Below are positions 28,766 to 36,642 of a stretch of DNA of 40,833 nucleotides, one piece after another; within the stretch, counting starts at the first letter, position 1; each line of letters begins with the position of its first letter. The stretch is from assembly GCA_016550425.1 (NCBI GenBank), contig JABXGS010000029.1, forward strand, positions 1 through 40,833, in the 5' to 3' direction. This DNA is from an archaeon (GTDB taxonomy: Archaea > Asgardarchaeota > Hermodarchaeia > Hermodarchaeales > Hermodarchaeaceae). The notes below the pieces were generated by a model. That model saw only the letters and a list, made by a program, of their open reading frames with translations. It searched no databases and had not been told where the DNA came from. The position numbers were made by a program, and so were the translations under genes.

Positions 28766-29926
28766 GTGATCAATGTAAGCATTGTAGGCGCCGGACAGAC
28801 TAAATTCGGACGCCATGACGATTACAATTTGCGCGAGCTCTTTGCACTTGCAGCCCATGAAGCCATCGAAGATGCGGGTATCACTCCCAAAGATGTTGAA
28901 GCCGCATTTATCGGTAACCTTTCCGCCGACCAATTCAATCGACAAACCCACATTGCACCGATGATGGTGGATGCTGCTGGAATGAAAGGCATTCCCGCAA
29001 CCAAATGTGAAGCGGCATGTGCTTCGTCTGCTACAGCATTACGCGCTGCTATTCTTGCCATCGAATCCGGACAACACGACGTTGTGATGGCTGCCGGTGT
29101 AGAGAAGATGACCGATCTCAGAACGCCCGGTGTCATTGAGACTTTAGCCATGGCCGCGGACCAGCCATTCGAAGCTGAACCCGGCATCACTTTCCCCGGA
29201 ATCTTCGCTCTCTTCGCAACTGCTCATATGGCAAAATACGGTACCACCAAAGAACAACTTGCAGCTGTCGCTGTCAAAAACCATGCCAACGCCGTCCATA
29301 ATCCTTTAGCCCAATATCAAAAAGCTATCACCCTAGACCAAGTCTTATCTGCCCGCATGGTCGCTTGGCCTCTAGGTCTCTATGATTGCTCCCCAATCAC
29401 TGACGGAGCTGCTGCCGTAATTCTCACCCGTAACAAACACGCTAAGAAATTTACAGATGCCCCTGTGAAAATTATCGCTTCCGCACAAGCCAATGACAAT
29501 ATGGACATGTCTGACCGCACCGACCTCACCACACTATACTCCGCTAAAACAGCAGCCTACCATGCCTATAAGCAAGCTAAAATCGGACCAAAAGACATTG
29601 ACTTTGCTGAAGTCCACGACTGCTTCACCATCGCTGAAATCATCGCCACCGAAGACCTCGGCTTCTTCAACCCCGGCATGGGCGGACAAGCCGTCGAAGA
29701 AGAATACACTACGCTCGATGGCGAATTTGCGATTAATCCTAGTGGTGGTCTCAAAGCTAAAGGCCATCCGGTCGGAGCTACTGGTGTCGCTCAAATCATC
29801 GAATTATACCATCAGCTTCGAAACGAAGCTGGTAAACGTCAAATTGATTCACCTAACTTGGCATTAGCTCATAATGTTGGTGGATCGGGAGCGACGGCAG
29901 TTGTGCATATTTGTGAACGGTGGTAA
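28766..29926 (+). CDS. Thiolase-family acetyl-CoA acetyltransferase (archaeal SCP2-type)
   Basis: Condenses two acyl-CoA units, or cleaves 3-ketoacyl-CoA, in the cytoplasm. I start at GTG 28766, seven bases after GAGGTG (28753-28758), which gives MINVSIVGAGQTKFGRHDDY, the normal start of archaeal thiolases; the open frame extends to a TTG at 28685. In the 386-residue product the nucleophile is C85 in CEAACASSATAL, H284 lies in AEVHDCFTIAE, and H334 lies in LKAKGHPVGATG. The C-terminal strand is HNVGGSGATAVVHI, where classical thiolases have a second Cys; this change is typical of the SCP2-like group. The stop is five bases from the start of the DUF35 gene. In archaea this type of thiolase forms a complex with a DUF35 protein, and in some lineages also with HMG-CoA synthase, which is not in this window. 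Confidence 0.93.
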   Translation: MINVSIVGAGQTKFGRHDDYNLRELFALAAHEAIEDAGITPKDVEAAFIGNLSADQFNRQTHIAPMMVDAAGMKGIPATKCEAACASSATALRAAILAIESGQHDVVMAAGVEKMTDLRTPGVIETLAMAADQPFEAEPGITFPGIFALFATAHMAKYGTTKEQLAAVAVKNHANAVHNPLAQYQKAITLDQVLSARMVAWPLGLYDCSPITDGAAAVILTRNKHAKKFTDAPVKIIASAQANDNMDMSDRTDLTTLYSAKTAAYHAYKQAKIGPKDIDFAEVHDCFTIAEIIATEDLGFFNPGMGGQAVEEEYTTLDGEFAINPSGGLKAKGHPVGATGVAQIIELYHQLRNEAGKRQIDSPNLALAHNVGGSGATAVVHICERW

Positions 29927-29931
29927 TCGAG

Positions 29932-30336
29932 ATGAGTGAAGAAACAACTATCAAGAAATTCTTTGAGTTAATCAATGAACAGAAACTATGTGCAGCCCAT
30001 TGTTCGAGCTGTGATGCACTTCATCTGCCTCCACGATTGTTCTGTCCAAATTGTAATAGTAAAACTACTGATTGGACTCAACTCAGTGGAGAAGGGACAC
30101 TTCGTTCCTTTACAGTGATTCACATTGCTGGAATCAAGTACTCGGAGGATGTTCCCTATATCGTTGCTATTGTGGCACTCAAGGAAGGTCCATCTGTCTG
30201 TACTCGGTTAGTAGGAGTTGATCCCCTCAAACCCGAAGAAATTCATGTGGGTGATGCGGTAGTAGCTGATTTTGAGGAATTCCCTGGATCTGCTGACAGT
30301 GAAGCGGTGATGCGGCTGGTTTTCCGTCCTGCCTAG
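29932..30336 (+). CDS. DUF35 OB-fold/zinc-ribbon acyl-CoA-binding protein (thiolase partner)
   Basis: The 134-residue protein has an N-terminal helix, a rubredoxin-like zinc ribbon (HCSSC at C24/C27 and FCPNC at C38/C41), and a C-terminal OB-fold (GEGTLRSFTVIHIAG, VGDAVVADFEEFP). I prefer ATG 29932 after a GGTGG site at 29918-29922; an alternative GTG at 29920 would overlap the thiolase stop and add four residues. In the characterised archaeal complex the DUF35 subunit holds thiolase active sites together and shares the CoA channel, so co-translation with the preceding thiolase is expected. It converges on the M20 peptidase gene, with three bases between the two stops. Confidence 0.92.
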   Translation: MSEETTIKKFFELINEQKLCAAHCSSCDALHLPPRLFCPNCNSKTTDWTQLSGEGTLRSFTVIHIAGIKYSEDVPYIVAIVALKEGPSVCTRLVGVDPLKPEEIHVGDAVVADFEEFPGSADSEAVMRLVFRPA

Positions 30337-30339
30337 ATT

Positions 30340-31680
30340 TTATCGATAGTCCTTCACTCCCAGATAGCGGATTGCAGTCAGTGCAAAGACTTTGGTCACT
30401 TTAACCAAGTCCTCAATAGCAACGTTTTCGTCTGCTGTATGCGCTAAGAATAAATTTCCGGGTCCATAGACCACTGTTGACTCGATGCCCGCGCGGCGGA
30501 GAAGGCGACCATCTGTAGCATATGGTACTAGGAAATATACAGTAGGTCCTGCGATTTCTTTTGAGGCATCAAACATGGTGGTTACGATTTTGTTTTGTTC
30601 ATAATTGGGAATGGAGTTGCCCTCAAATGCTTCAATGATTTCGATGTCACAGACCTCTGAGATTCCCAGCTTCTCCGCATAGTGTTGAATGAACTCAACC
30701 ATCTCCTGCGGTGTTTGGCCTGGGAGAATCCGAAAATCTATTTGGGCATTACAGCGGTCAGGTACTACATTGGCAGCGACTCCTCCGTTTATTGTTCCGA
30801 TGTTCATCGTACTTGCTGTAAGTCCCTCTAATCCTGCGGAGAACGGATTAGATTCACCTCCCTTTTCAATAAATGACTCCATCACTTCTGGTTCAAGGTT
30901 TAAACTGGCAGCGAACTGGTGAATAATTGCTTTACGGGTTATGGGAGGTGGAATTGTTGGAGGTTTAGCTTGACGGAGGGCTTCAAGCAACTCAAACATC
31001 ATGATAATGGCATTCTTTCCGGCTGATGGTATACTGCCATGTGCTTTCTCACCCTTTGTCGTAACCTTCATCCACACCGGCCCCTTCTCACCAATATTAA
31101 CAGCGTGTCCGAACTGCCCAATTCCTGAAGGCTCAGCAACAATTGCTGCATCTGCTTTAATCTTCTTCCAAGCGTTTTCAATACAATATGCTGTTCCCAA
31201 TTTCCCCTGCCGCTCTTCATCGCCAACTGCATTAACGATTAGGGATCCTTTCAATGGCACCTCAAGATCATGTAATGCGCTCATAGCCATCGTCATGCAG
31301 GCCACTCCGCCTTTCATGTCCATGGCACCGCGTCCATAAATGAGACCCTCGCGGATTTCTGCAGCAAAGGGATCGACCGTCCAATCCTCGCCAGGTGGCA
31401 CTACATCTACATGACCATTAAACAGTAAGCGTTTGCCATTCTTTGCTGCCCAAGTTGCTACAAGGTTATCGATACTCGGATGAGATGTGACATATTCAGT
31501 TTGAATTCCCCTCTTTTCCATTGTCTTCCCAACCCGGTGAGCTACCTCCGCTTCACCCCTGGTCTCGCGATCCCAACTCGGGATGCGAATAATATCCTGA
31601 CACAATTTTACGAGCTCATCTCGTAACTCATCAACCCGGGAAAGCACCTTTTGTTCCCATTCATTTGGAGGCATCGGCAT
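30340..31680 (-). CDS. M20-family metallopeptidase/deacylase (ArgE/DapE/ACY1-like)
   Basis: A cytoplasmic dinuclear zinc hydrolase of N-acyl amino acids or small peptides. In the 446-residue frame from ATG 31680 (a GTG lies just before it, another ATG two codons later) the metal ligands are all visible: H90 and D92 in FNGHVDVVPPGE, the bridging D121 in GRGAMDMKGG, the general base and metal pair in GDEERQG (E155, E156), E183 in VAEPSG, and the final His in LAHTADENV. The dimerisation or lid domain lies between about 200 and 310 (KGEKAHGSIPSAGKNAI). The DapE/ArgE type of motif order fits, but the substrate cannot be decided. No clear ribosome site precedes the start. The gene is divergent from the CitG-family gene, with 115 bases between. 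Confidence 0.9.
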   Translation of the reverse strand: MPMPPNEWEQKVLSRVDELRDELVKLCQDIIRIPSWDRETRGEAEVAHRVGKTMEKRGIQTEYVTSHPSIDNLVATWAAKNGKRLLFNGHVDVVPPGEDWTVDPFAAEIREGLIYGRGAMDMKGGVACMTMAMSALHDLEVPLKGSLIVNAVGDEERQGKLGTAYCIENAWKKIKADAAIVAEPSGIGQFGHAVNIGEKGPVWMKVTTKGEKAHGSIPSAGKNAIIMMFELLEALRQAKPPTIPPPITRKAIIHQFAASLNLEPEVMESFIEKGGESNPFSAGLEGLTASTMNIGTINGGVAANVVPDRCNAQIDFRILPGQTPQEMVEFIQHYAEKLGISEVCDIEIIEAFEGNSIPNYEQNKIVTTMFDASKEIAGPTVYFLVPYATDGRLLRRAGIESTVVYGPGNLFLAHTADENVAIEDLVKVTKVFALTAIRYLGVKDYR

Positions 31681-31745
31681 CACAAAGCGACATTATTCTG
31701 TTGCCGGAGAAAAACCTTGAGGGTGTTCCAAGGATTCAACCAAAC

Positions 31746-31754
31746 ATCTTATAC
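31746..31754 (+). promoter_or_regulatory. Candidate TATA box of the CitG-family gene
   Basis: ATCTTATAC lies about 45 bases before the ATG at 31796, with a strong AGGTGAT ribosome site at 31781-31787 between them. The short leader implied is normal for archaea. Pattern and spacing only. Confidence 0.4.
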
Positions 31755-31795
31755 CACTCAAATCCCCCTTTTCTCATAACAGGTGATATCCCCAA

Positions 31796-32779
31796 ATGGT
31801 TCCGGGAGTTAAGGTTGAGGAGCAACTGTGTGACATTTCTGAGAAGGCACAATTTGCCATGTTCTTAGACATTCTCACTCCCAAACCCGGCAATGTGCAT
31901 AGGTACAAGGACCACCCTGATACTCGGTTTATCCATTTTGTTGCCAGCATCAACAGCTTGGGATATCCCCTTCATCAAAGTGCGGAGTGGGGCTATGAGT
32001 TTAGCACGACAGATTATACACCTTCGCGCCTTGGGAAACTCATCAGATTCGCAGTCCAAACCTCAATGGAGCCCCATGGAAAGAACACATTACTTGGCAC
32101 AATTCTACTCCTTGTTCCACTCGCTGCCGCTGCTGGACATGAAATCACACGACCTCGATCCACAAAAACAACATTGCAGCAAAGCCTCAAACGGATTCTA
32201 ACAAATACTACTGTTGAAGATGCCATTGAACTTATTCACGCCCTACAGGCAGCTAGTCCCGGTGGCGCCATTCCTAAAACAGCCAAATGGAAACCACAAT
32301 CTCAGGCTTTTGATTTCCAATCACCTCATACCATTCAGTTAATTCGTCGCGAAAAATATACACTCTGTGACTTACAAGCTTTAGCAGCAAGTTATGATTC
32401 CGTTGCCCATGAATATACCACGAACTTCGCTTACACCTTTGATACGCTCTACCCTCAAGTGACCAAGGCGCTGAACCAGCATCCACGCACAGAAGACGCT
32501 GTCCTTGCCTCCTATCTTTGGGCTCTAAGTAATCGCCCCGATTCCTTTATCCAACGGAAAAATGGCGCCGAGGTTGCACAAGATGTCATGCAACGTGCCC
32601 AGAAAGTGTATACACGAATTATGAAAATGCAAGAAACGAGCTGGGCGACACAAACTGAACCTTTCGACGAGTACCTCCGTTCACAAGGTTCTCAACTGAA
32701 TCCAGGAACCACTGCTGACATACTTTCAGCTGCACTCTTTCTTGCCCTATTCCTTGGAAATATCAAATCTATCCTCTAA
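31796..32779 (+). CDS. CitG/MdcB-family protein (triphosphoribosyl-dephospho-CoA synthase-like)
   Basis: In bacteria this family transfers triphosphoribosyl from ATP to dephospho-CoA, making the prosthetic-group precursor of citrate or malonate lyase. Seen in the 327 residues are LTPKPGNVHRYKDHPDTRF (28-46), GKNTLLGTILLLVPLAAAAG (about 95-114), HALQAASPGGAIPKTA, and the C-terminal NPGTTADILSAALFLALF, which match the family's all-helical fold and its PKPG and NPG-T-AD motifs. No citrate or malonate lyase is present here, so the archaeal reaction is probably different. The AGGTGAT site eight bases before the ATG fixes the start. The gene converges on the DapA-Fae fusion with eight bases between the stops. 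Its role in tetrahydromethanopterin-linked C1 metabolism is only suggested by that neighbour. Confidence 0.82.
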   Translation: MVPGVKVEEQLCDISEKAQFAMFLDILTPKPGNVHRYKDHPDTRFIHFVASINSLGYPLHQSAEWGYEFSTTDYTPSRLGKLIRFAVQTSMEPHGKNTLLGTILLLVPLAAAAGHEITRPRSTKTTLQQSLKRILTNTTVEDAIELIHALQAASPGGAIPKTAKWKPQSQAFDFQSPHTIQLIRREKYTLCDLQALAASYDSVAHEYTTNFAYTFDTLYPQVTKALNQHPRTEDAVLASYLWALSNRPDSFIQRKNGAEVAQDVMQRAQKVYTRIMKMQETSWATQTEPFDEYLRSQGSQLNPGTTADILSAALFLALFLGNIKSIL

Positions 32780-32787
32780 CAGGAGAC

Positions 32788-34272
32788 TCAGGGTCCCCAG
32801 CGAAACGGATGTTTCGCAAATTCTTTGTCGCGGAGTAATTCTTCGATGCTTGGGCGGCCTTCAATGGCTCGTCGGATGGCGTGTCGCATTGCTTTATAGT
32901 TGTTAATTTGGATGCGCTTCCGGTCGACTGCTGTGGGATGGACAAAGACTGTGGCAATTATTACTAATTTGTCGACTGCTGACTTGGGGATAAAACCTTC
33001 TTCAACGGAATCCATGACGGCTTTGGCACACCCTGTTTGTGCGGGACCTCCAAAGAGGCTGGCTTGATGCATACTACGGTTGGCAACAGTTGGAACGAGC
33101 AGTGTTTCAGGCTTCACCATGAGGTTGGGTTCCAGAATGGCGAGAAGAGGTTCCATGCGCTCTTTGGGTGCCGCCTTAGCTTGCGCAAAGGCAAAACCAA
33201 CAGGACCGTCCTTACGTCCAATCATCAAGTCGATGTGTGCGACTTCAGCTCCACCCCCAGAGAGCCCTTCACCAATCTTCAATGAGAAATCTTTAACCTG
33301 GTCGGGTGAGAAACCAAATGCCCCAAATCGTGCTTTAAGAGGTTCTTTGGGTTCGACTTCAATTATCACATCTTTGGGCTTGATTTTACCGAGTTTTTCT
33401 AGTTCGATTCGAATTTCTTCCCGATTCTCATACGTAAGAACTCCGCCAAAGGTTAAGGGTAGTCGAGGTTTACCGACTGGAACACCCATCATTTTGAGAC
33501 CAGCCTTTGTTCCTGCAGCTCCTGAGCCCACAATCAATCGCGTGAGTTTTTGGACCTTCAACTGGAGTGCAACGGCTTCATCGAATTTCTTCGCTTGTAC
33601 CTTCTTGAGCATATCTAACCAAATATCCCCAATCAATTGGGCACTCGCAAGAATAGCCCCCGAACAACCCGATGCAAGAGCAGGGAATACGACTTCATCA
33701 TGCCCCACCAGCACATTGATTTTCGAACCAACTTTCTCCAAGACCGCTAGGATGAGCTTTAGTTGTCCACTAGAATCTTTGATGCCGACGATGTTTTCAA
33801 GATCTGCAAGGTCTTCAACAATTTGCCACGGCATATCAAGACCGGTACATTGAGGGATATTATACAGAACAATTGGAAGACCGACTTCACTCACTTGACG
33901 GTAATGCTCATAGAGCCCACGAAGTGTTGGACGCATATAATACGGTGTGACCACCAGACACGCATCTGCTCCCGCCTTTTCTGCTGCCTTGACTAGCTCG
34001 ATGGTTGTTTTGGTGTTACTCGCTCCGGCTCCTGCAATTACTGGCACCTTACCTGCTGCTTCTTCAACTGCAAGCTTTACTACTTGCTTGTGCTCGGTCA
34101 ATGTCAGACTTGTGAATTCTCCAGTTGTGCCTGCTGGAACAAGACCGGTGACCCCCAAATTATCGATGCAATGGCGAATTAGCTGATGGAAGGCCGTGAC
34201 ATCAACTTTCGATCCATCTTTGGTAAACGGCGTAACCAGTGCTGGATTCACGCCGCTAGGTTTAAATCCCAT
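32788..34272 (-). CDS. DapA-family pyruvate aldolase fused to a formaldehyde-activating enzyme (Fae) domain
   Basis: Residues 1-300 are a class I TIM-barrel lyase of the DihydroDipicolinate synthase family: GTTGE loop (48-52), VLYNIP with Y137, and the Schiff-base lysine K165 in GIKDSSG. Residues about 331-494 are a complete Fae domain: LSGGGAEVAHIDLMIG with the catalytic His at 346, AILEPNLMVKPETLLVP, ASLFGGPAQTGCAKAVMDSV, VFVHPTAVD, and the C-terminal FAKHPF. Fae joins formaldehyde to tetrahydromethanopterin, giving methylene-H4MPT. A linker of about 30 residues joins the two. There is no frame break, so this is a true fusion. Known Fae fusions pair it with hexulose-phosphate synthase, so this partner is unusual. 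GAGGAG (plus-strand 34282-34287) precedes the start. It is the second gene of an operon with the U32-like gene, 18 bases apart. Aldolase substrate unknown. Confidence 0.92.
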   Translation of the reverse strand: MGFKPSGVNPALVTPFTKDGSKVDVTAFHQLIRHCIDNLGVTGLVPAGTTGEFTSLTLTEHKQVVKLAVEEAAGKVPVIAGAGASNTKTTIELVKAAEKAGADACLVVTPYYMRPTLRGLYEHYRQVSEVGLPIVLYNIPQCTGLDMPWQIVEDLADLENIVGIKDSSGQLKLILAVLEKVGSKINVLVGHDEVVFPALASGCSGAILASAQLIGDIWLDMLKKVQAKKFDEAVALQLKVQKLTRLIVGSGAAGTKAGLKMMGVPVGKPRLPLTFGGVLTYENREEIRIELEKLGKIKPKDVIIEVEPKEPLKARFGAFGFSPDQVKDFSLKIGEGLSGGGAEVAHIDLMIGRKDGPVGFAFAQAKAAPKERMEPLLAILEPNLMVKPETLLVPTVANRSMHQASLFGGPAQTGCAKAVMDSVEEGFIPKSAVDKLVIIATVFVHPTAVDRKRIQINNYKAMRHAIRRAIEGRPSIEELLRDKEFAKHPFRWGP

Positions 34273-34290
34273 ATGTTAACGCTCCTCGCT

Positions 34291-35238
34291 TTAGGGTTGA
34301 GGGATCGCTAAGTCCTTGACTCCGAGTTTTGATAATTTCGCTTCTGGATAATTATCTTGGATCAAGTTTCGTACAATTTCAGCCCATTTGACTTTTTCAC
34401 GGGCAAGGAAACTTAGGCCGTCAATCGAGGACCAAGGTGTGTACAAGGCCATACTCGGTCCGGGTTCAAATTTGTAGTACACTGGTTGGACGCATCGTGT
34501 AATTTCGGCTGCTTCATAGAATCGATTGAATCCACCAAAGCTGGGCATGAGCATGATGTGAATGTCAATTGGCAGCTTTGTTGCTTGGCGAATAGCTGCT
34601 AGTTGGGGCACGGTCATATCGGCAACTGGATTGAAGCTACCTGCGCCTAATTCTTCTAGCAGTTTACCACCCGCTGGGGAAGCGTGGCCAGCAAAGATGC
34701 TTACCTTGAAGGTAATATCCTTCGGGATTTCACCGATTTCTTTGAGCTTGTTCAAAGCCCAGAGTAGTCCCTCATCGATGACTAAGAAACCTCGGAAGCC
34801 TAGTTCAATGCCCCTTTTGATATCGCTAATAACTTCTACTAGCTTATCAGCGCCGCGAAAGCGCATTCCTGACAGGACACCTTCAGATGTAACAAGTTGT
34901 CGACCCACATCCCAGCTGGTTCGTGGGCCAGGGGTAAGGATCACTTCCATTTGTGCATCATGGGCTAGTTGGGCAAATTTCTTCAGTTCTTTATCGTCAA
35001 GAAGCGTTGCTCCCATGACGACACTAATGAGGCGATGAACTGGCACATCGCGTTTATCCGATTCATCAATTAGTGCTTCTAAGACTTCCGGGCGTTCAAC
35101 GCCCGAGATTTCAATCCGATAGCCGGCTCCATCTGGAAACCGGTGGTCGCTGGTTGGTAAATCATAGGCATCTTGTCCGGGTAACCCGATTTTTTCAAGA
35201 GCTTTCCGGACCTTTTCATACGATTTTAGGCTCACCAT
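34291..35238 (-). CDS. TIM-barrel protein of the U32-peptidase-like family
   Basis: A 315-residue protein without signal peptide or membrane helix. The barrel strands are visible as YRIEISGV, HRLISVVMG, MEVILTPGPR, GFRGFLVIDE, FKVSIFAG, GAGSFNPVADMTVPQLAAIR, IDIHIMLMPSFGGFNRFYE and PVYYKFEPGPSM. The segment from the alternating ADMTVPQLAAIR to the GGFNRFYEAAEI helix is characteristic of the U32-like group, but the iron-sulfur cysteine motif of classical U32 proteins is absent. U32 relatives act in RNA hydroxylation and ubiquinone hydroxylation rather than proteolysis, and I do not assign an activity here. It is first in an operon with the DapA-Fae fusion, which suggests that both act on one small-molecule pathway. 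A T-rich TATA-like patch on the minus strand at 35275-35283 could be its promoter. Confidence 0.72.
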   Translation of the reverse strand: MVSLKSYEKVRKALEKIGLPGQDAYDLPTSDHRFPDGAGYRIEISGVERPEVLEALIDESDKRDVPVHRLISVVMGATLLDDKELKKFAQLAHDAQMEVILTPGPRTSWDVGRQLVTSEGVLSGMRFRGADKLVEVISDIKRGIELGFRGFLVIDEGLLWALNKLKEIGEIPKDITFKVSIFAGHASPAGGKLLEELGAGSFNPVADMTVPQLAAIRQATKLPIDIHIMLMPSFGGFNRFYEAAEITRCVQPVYYKFEPGPSMALYTPWSSIDGLSFLAREKVKWAEIVRNLIQDNYPEAKLSKLGVKDLAIPQP

Positions 35239-35339
35239 AAAGCGTCCCTCGACTACGGGGTTTTGCTTGTTGCGGTTAAAAAAGGTTGCACTTGTCGCTC
35301 TACGGGAGCTTTTTTCAGGTGCTGAACAGAAAGCATAGT

Positions 35340-35426
35340 TGGCTCCGTCGACACGGCTATCTTAAACCCACCGAGGCCTCCGTTAGGAGCTGCGAGGAAA
35401 GTGGGTTCAGTCAAGGCGGAGCCACA
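35340..35426 (+). ncRNA. Candidate structured RNA with H/ACA-guide-like architecture
   Basis: Nested inverted repeats are visible: an outer stem 35341-35349 with 35415-35423 (nine pairs including one G-U, a tenth possible), an inner stem 35365-35371 with 35401-35407 (seven pairs), and an apical CTCC-GTTA-GGAG hairpin (35378-35389). Between outer and inner stems is an asymmetric internal loop (35350-35364 and 35408-35414), and an ACA triplet (35424-35426) follows the outer stem directly. That layout matches a single-hairpin archaeal H/ACA RNA: lower stem of about nine pairs, pseudouridylation pocket, upper stem, then ACA about 15 bases below the pocket top. A canonical kink-turn in the apical part is not evident, so it could instead be a leader element of the downstream PLP-enzyme gene. 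It is not a tRNA: no T-arm can be formed. Confidence 0.35.
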
Positions 35427-35468
35427 CCTTTCACATTCTCAGCAGTTGATCCGTTCATTTACGAGTTG

Positions 35469-36614
35469 ATGTTGATGAAAATTGATGACCTAATCACTCC
35501 TGCTTTGCTCATTGAGAAAAGTAGACTTCTCCGAAACATAAAGAACATGGCAGATAAGGCTCATCAAAACAAGGTTTGTCTTCGCCCTCACATTAAAACA
35601 CACAAATGTATGGAAATCGCGAATCTCCAACGTGAATACGGCGCAAACGGCATCACTGTCTCGACTTTGGGGGAAGCTGGTACGTTCATTGATCATGGGT
35701 TTATGGATGTGACACTTGCATATCCTATTATTCCTGATAAATTTCCTCGTCTAGGTGAACTTGCTCAACAAGCTCAACTCAATATCGTCACTGATCATTC
35801 CGCAATGATTCCCCTCTTGGAAGCCTATTCCATTGCGGCAGATCTCCAGCTCACCGTCTTAGTTAAGGTGGATTGTGGATATCATCGATGTGGGATTGAC
35901 CCTCAAGACTCCCGTGCGATTTCTCTTGCAAAGCAAATTGATGCGGCGTCTAACCTGACCTTTGGAGGAATCCTCACTCATGCGGGTCATGCATACACTG
36001 CTCAATCCCCACAGGAAATCCAGGCAATTGCTAATCATGAACAAGATATAATGCTCCACTTCTCTGACAGCTTGCAATCTCATGGACTAGCTTCTGAGGT
36101 TGTTTCGATAGGTTCAACACCCACCGCCAAGCTGGCAACTCGATTTAAAGATGGAATAACCGAAATTCGACCTGGCAACTATGTCTTTTTTGATAATACT
36201 CAAGTCGCACTTGGCGTGTGCCGGTTCACCGATTGTGCTCTATCAGTGCTTACCAGCGTAGTTGGTGTCCAAGATACGCATGTGGTGGTCGACGCCGGTG
36301 CCACTGCCTTATCCAAGGATACCGGAGCAGCACATATTCCATCAAACCAAGGATATGGAGTGGTTCTTAATCCGGATGAAAATAACACCACACATCAGGC
36401 AATAATAACGAGCTTATCTCAGGAACATGGGAAAATCACGTTTGCTGACAAAACACAACATAAGGCGCTCTCGCCCGGTGATCATCTTCGTATAATTCCA
36501 AACCATTCATGCCTGACAGCTAACCTTTTTGCTCATTATTACGTTGTTGATGGCAATCGCGTTATATCCACCTGGTCAATTCATCGGAATCGGCTTAGTT
36601 CTTCCCCGCCATGA
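35469..36614 (+). CDS. D-threonine aldolase/D-serine dehydratase-type PLP enzyme (alanine-racemase fold)
   Basis: This family cleaves D-3-hydroxy amino acids: D-threonine to glycine and acetaldehyde, or D-serine to pyruvate and ammonia. The 381 residues start MLMKIDDLITPALLIEKSRL; an ATG two codons later is equally possible, and no strong ribosome site separates them. The open frame extends upstream to a TTG at 35286, but that part runs through the structured RNA and resembles no family member. The PLP-lysine motif is CLRPHIKTHKC near residue 40. The barrel carries VLVKVDCGYHRCGI and GGILTHAGHAY, and the phosphate-binding end shows VSIGSTPTA and ITEIRPGNYVFFD. The C-terminal beta domain has PNHSCLTANLF, the His and Cys metal ligands of the group. 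The gene precedes the methyltransferase gene by 28 bases and may share its transcript. Confidence 0.88.
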   Translation: MLMKIDDLITPALLIEKSRLLRNIKNMADKAHQNKVCLRPHIKTHKCMEIANLQREYGANGITVSTLGEAGTFIDHGFMDVTLAYPIIPDKFPRLGELAQQAQLNIVTDHSAMIPLLEAYSIAADLQLTVLVKVDCGYHRCGIDPQDSRAISLAKQIDAASNLTFGGILTHAGHAYTAQSPQEIQAIANHEQDIMLHFSDSLQSHGLASEVVSIGSTPTAKLATRFKDGITEIRPGNYVFFDNTQVALGVCRFTDCALSVLTSVVGVQDTHVVVDAGATALSKDTGAAHIPSNQGYGVVLNPDENNTTHQAIITSLSQEHGKITFADKTQHKALSPGDHLRIIPNHSCLTANLFAHYYVVDGNRVISTWSIHRNRLSSSPP

Positions 36615-36642
36615 TGTGGGGTTCAAGGAAGCACTATAAGAT

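Noticed and set aside
33080..33853. A 257-codon open frame on the plus strand
   Set aside because: It lies wholly antisense to the DapA-Fae gene, shows low-complexity serine/proline-rich composition and no family motif; it mirrors the codon use of the real gene.
34562..35038. A 158-codon open frame on the plus strand
   Set aside because: Antisense to the U32-like gene, serine-rich, no motif and no ribosome site.
35340..35424. A tRNA with the stem GGCTCCG/CGGAGCC as acceptor arm
   Set aside because: The 17 bases before the 3' strand cannot form a T-arm, no D-arm or anticodon loop can be drawn, and inner stems have the wrong positions.
35286..35468. N-terminal extension of the D-threonine aldolase-type enzyme from TTG 35286
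   Set aside because: The extra 61 residues match nothing in the family, which starts just before the first barrel strand (KIDDLITPALL), and the DNA forms a nested stem structure instead.
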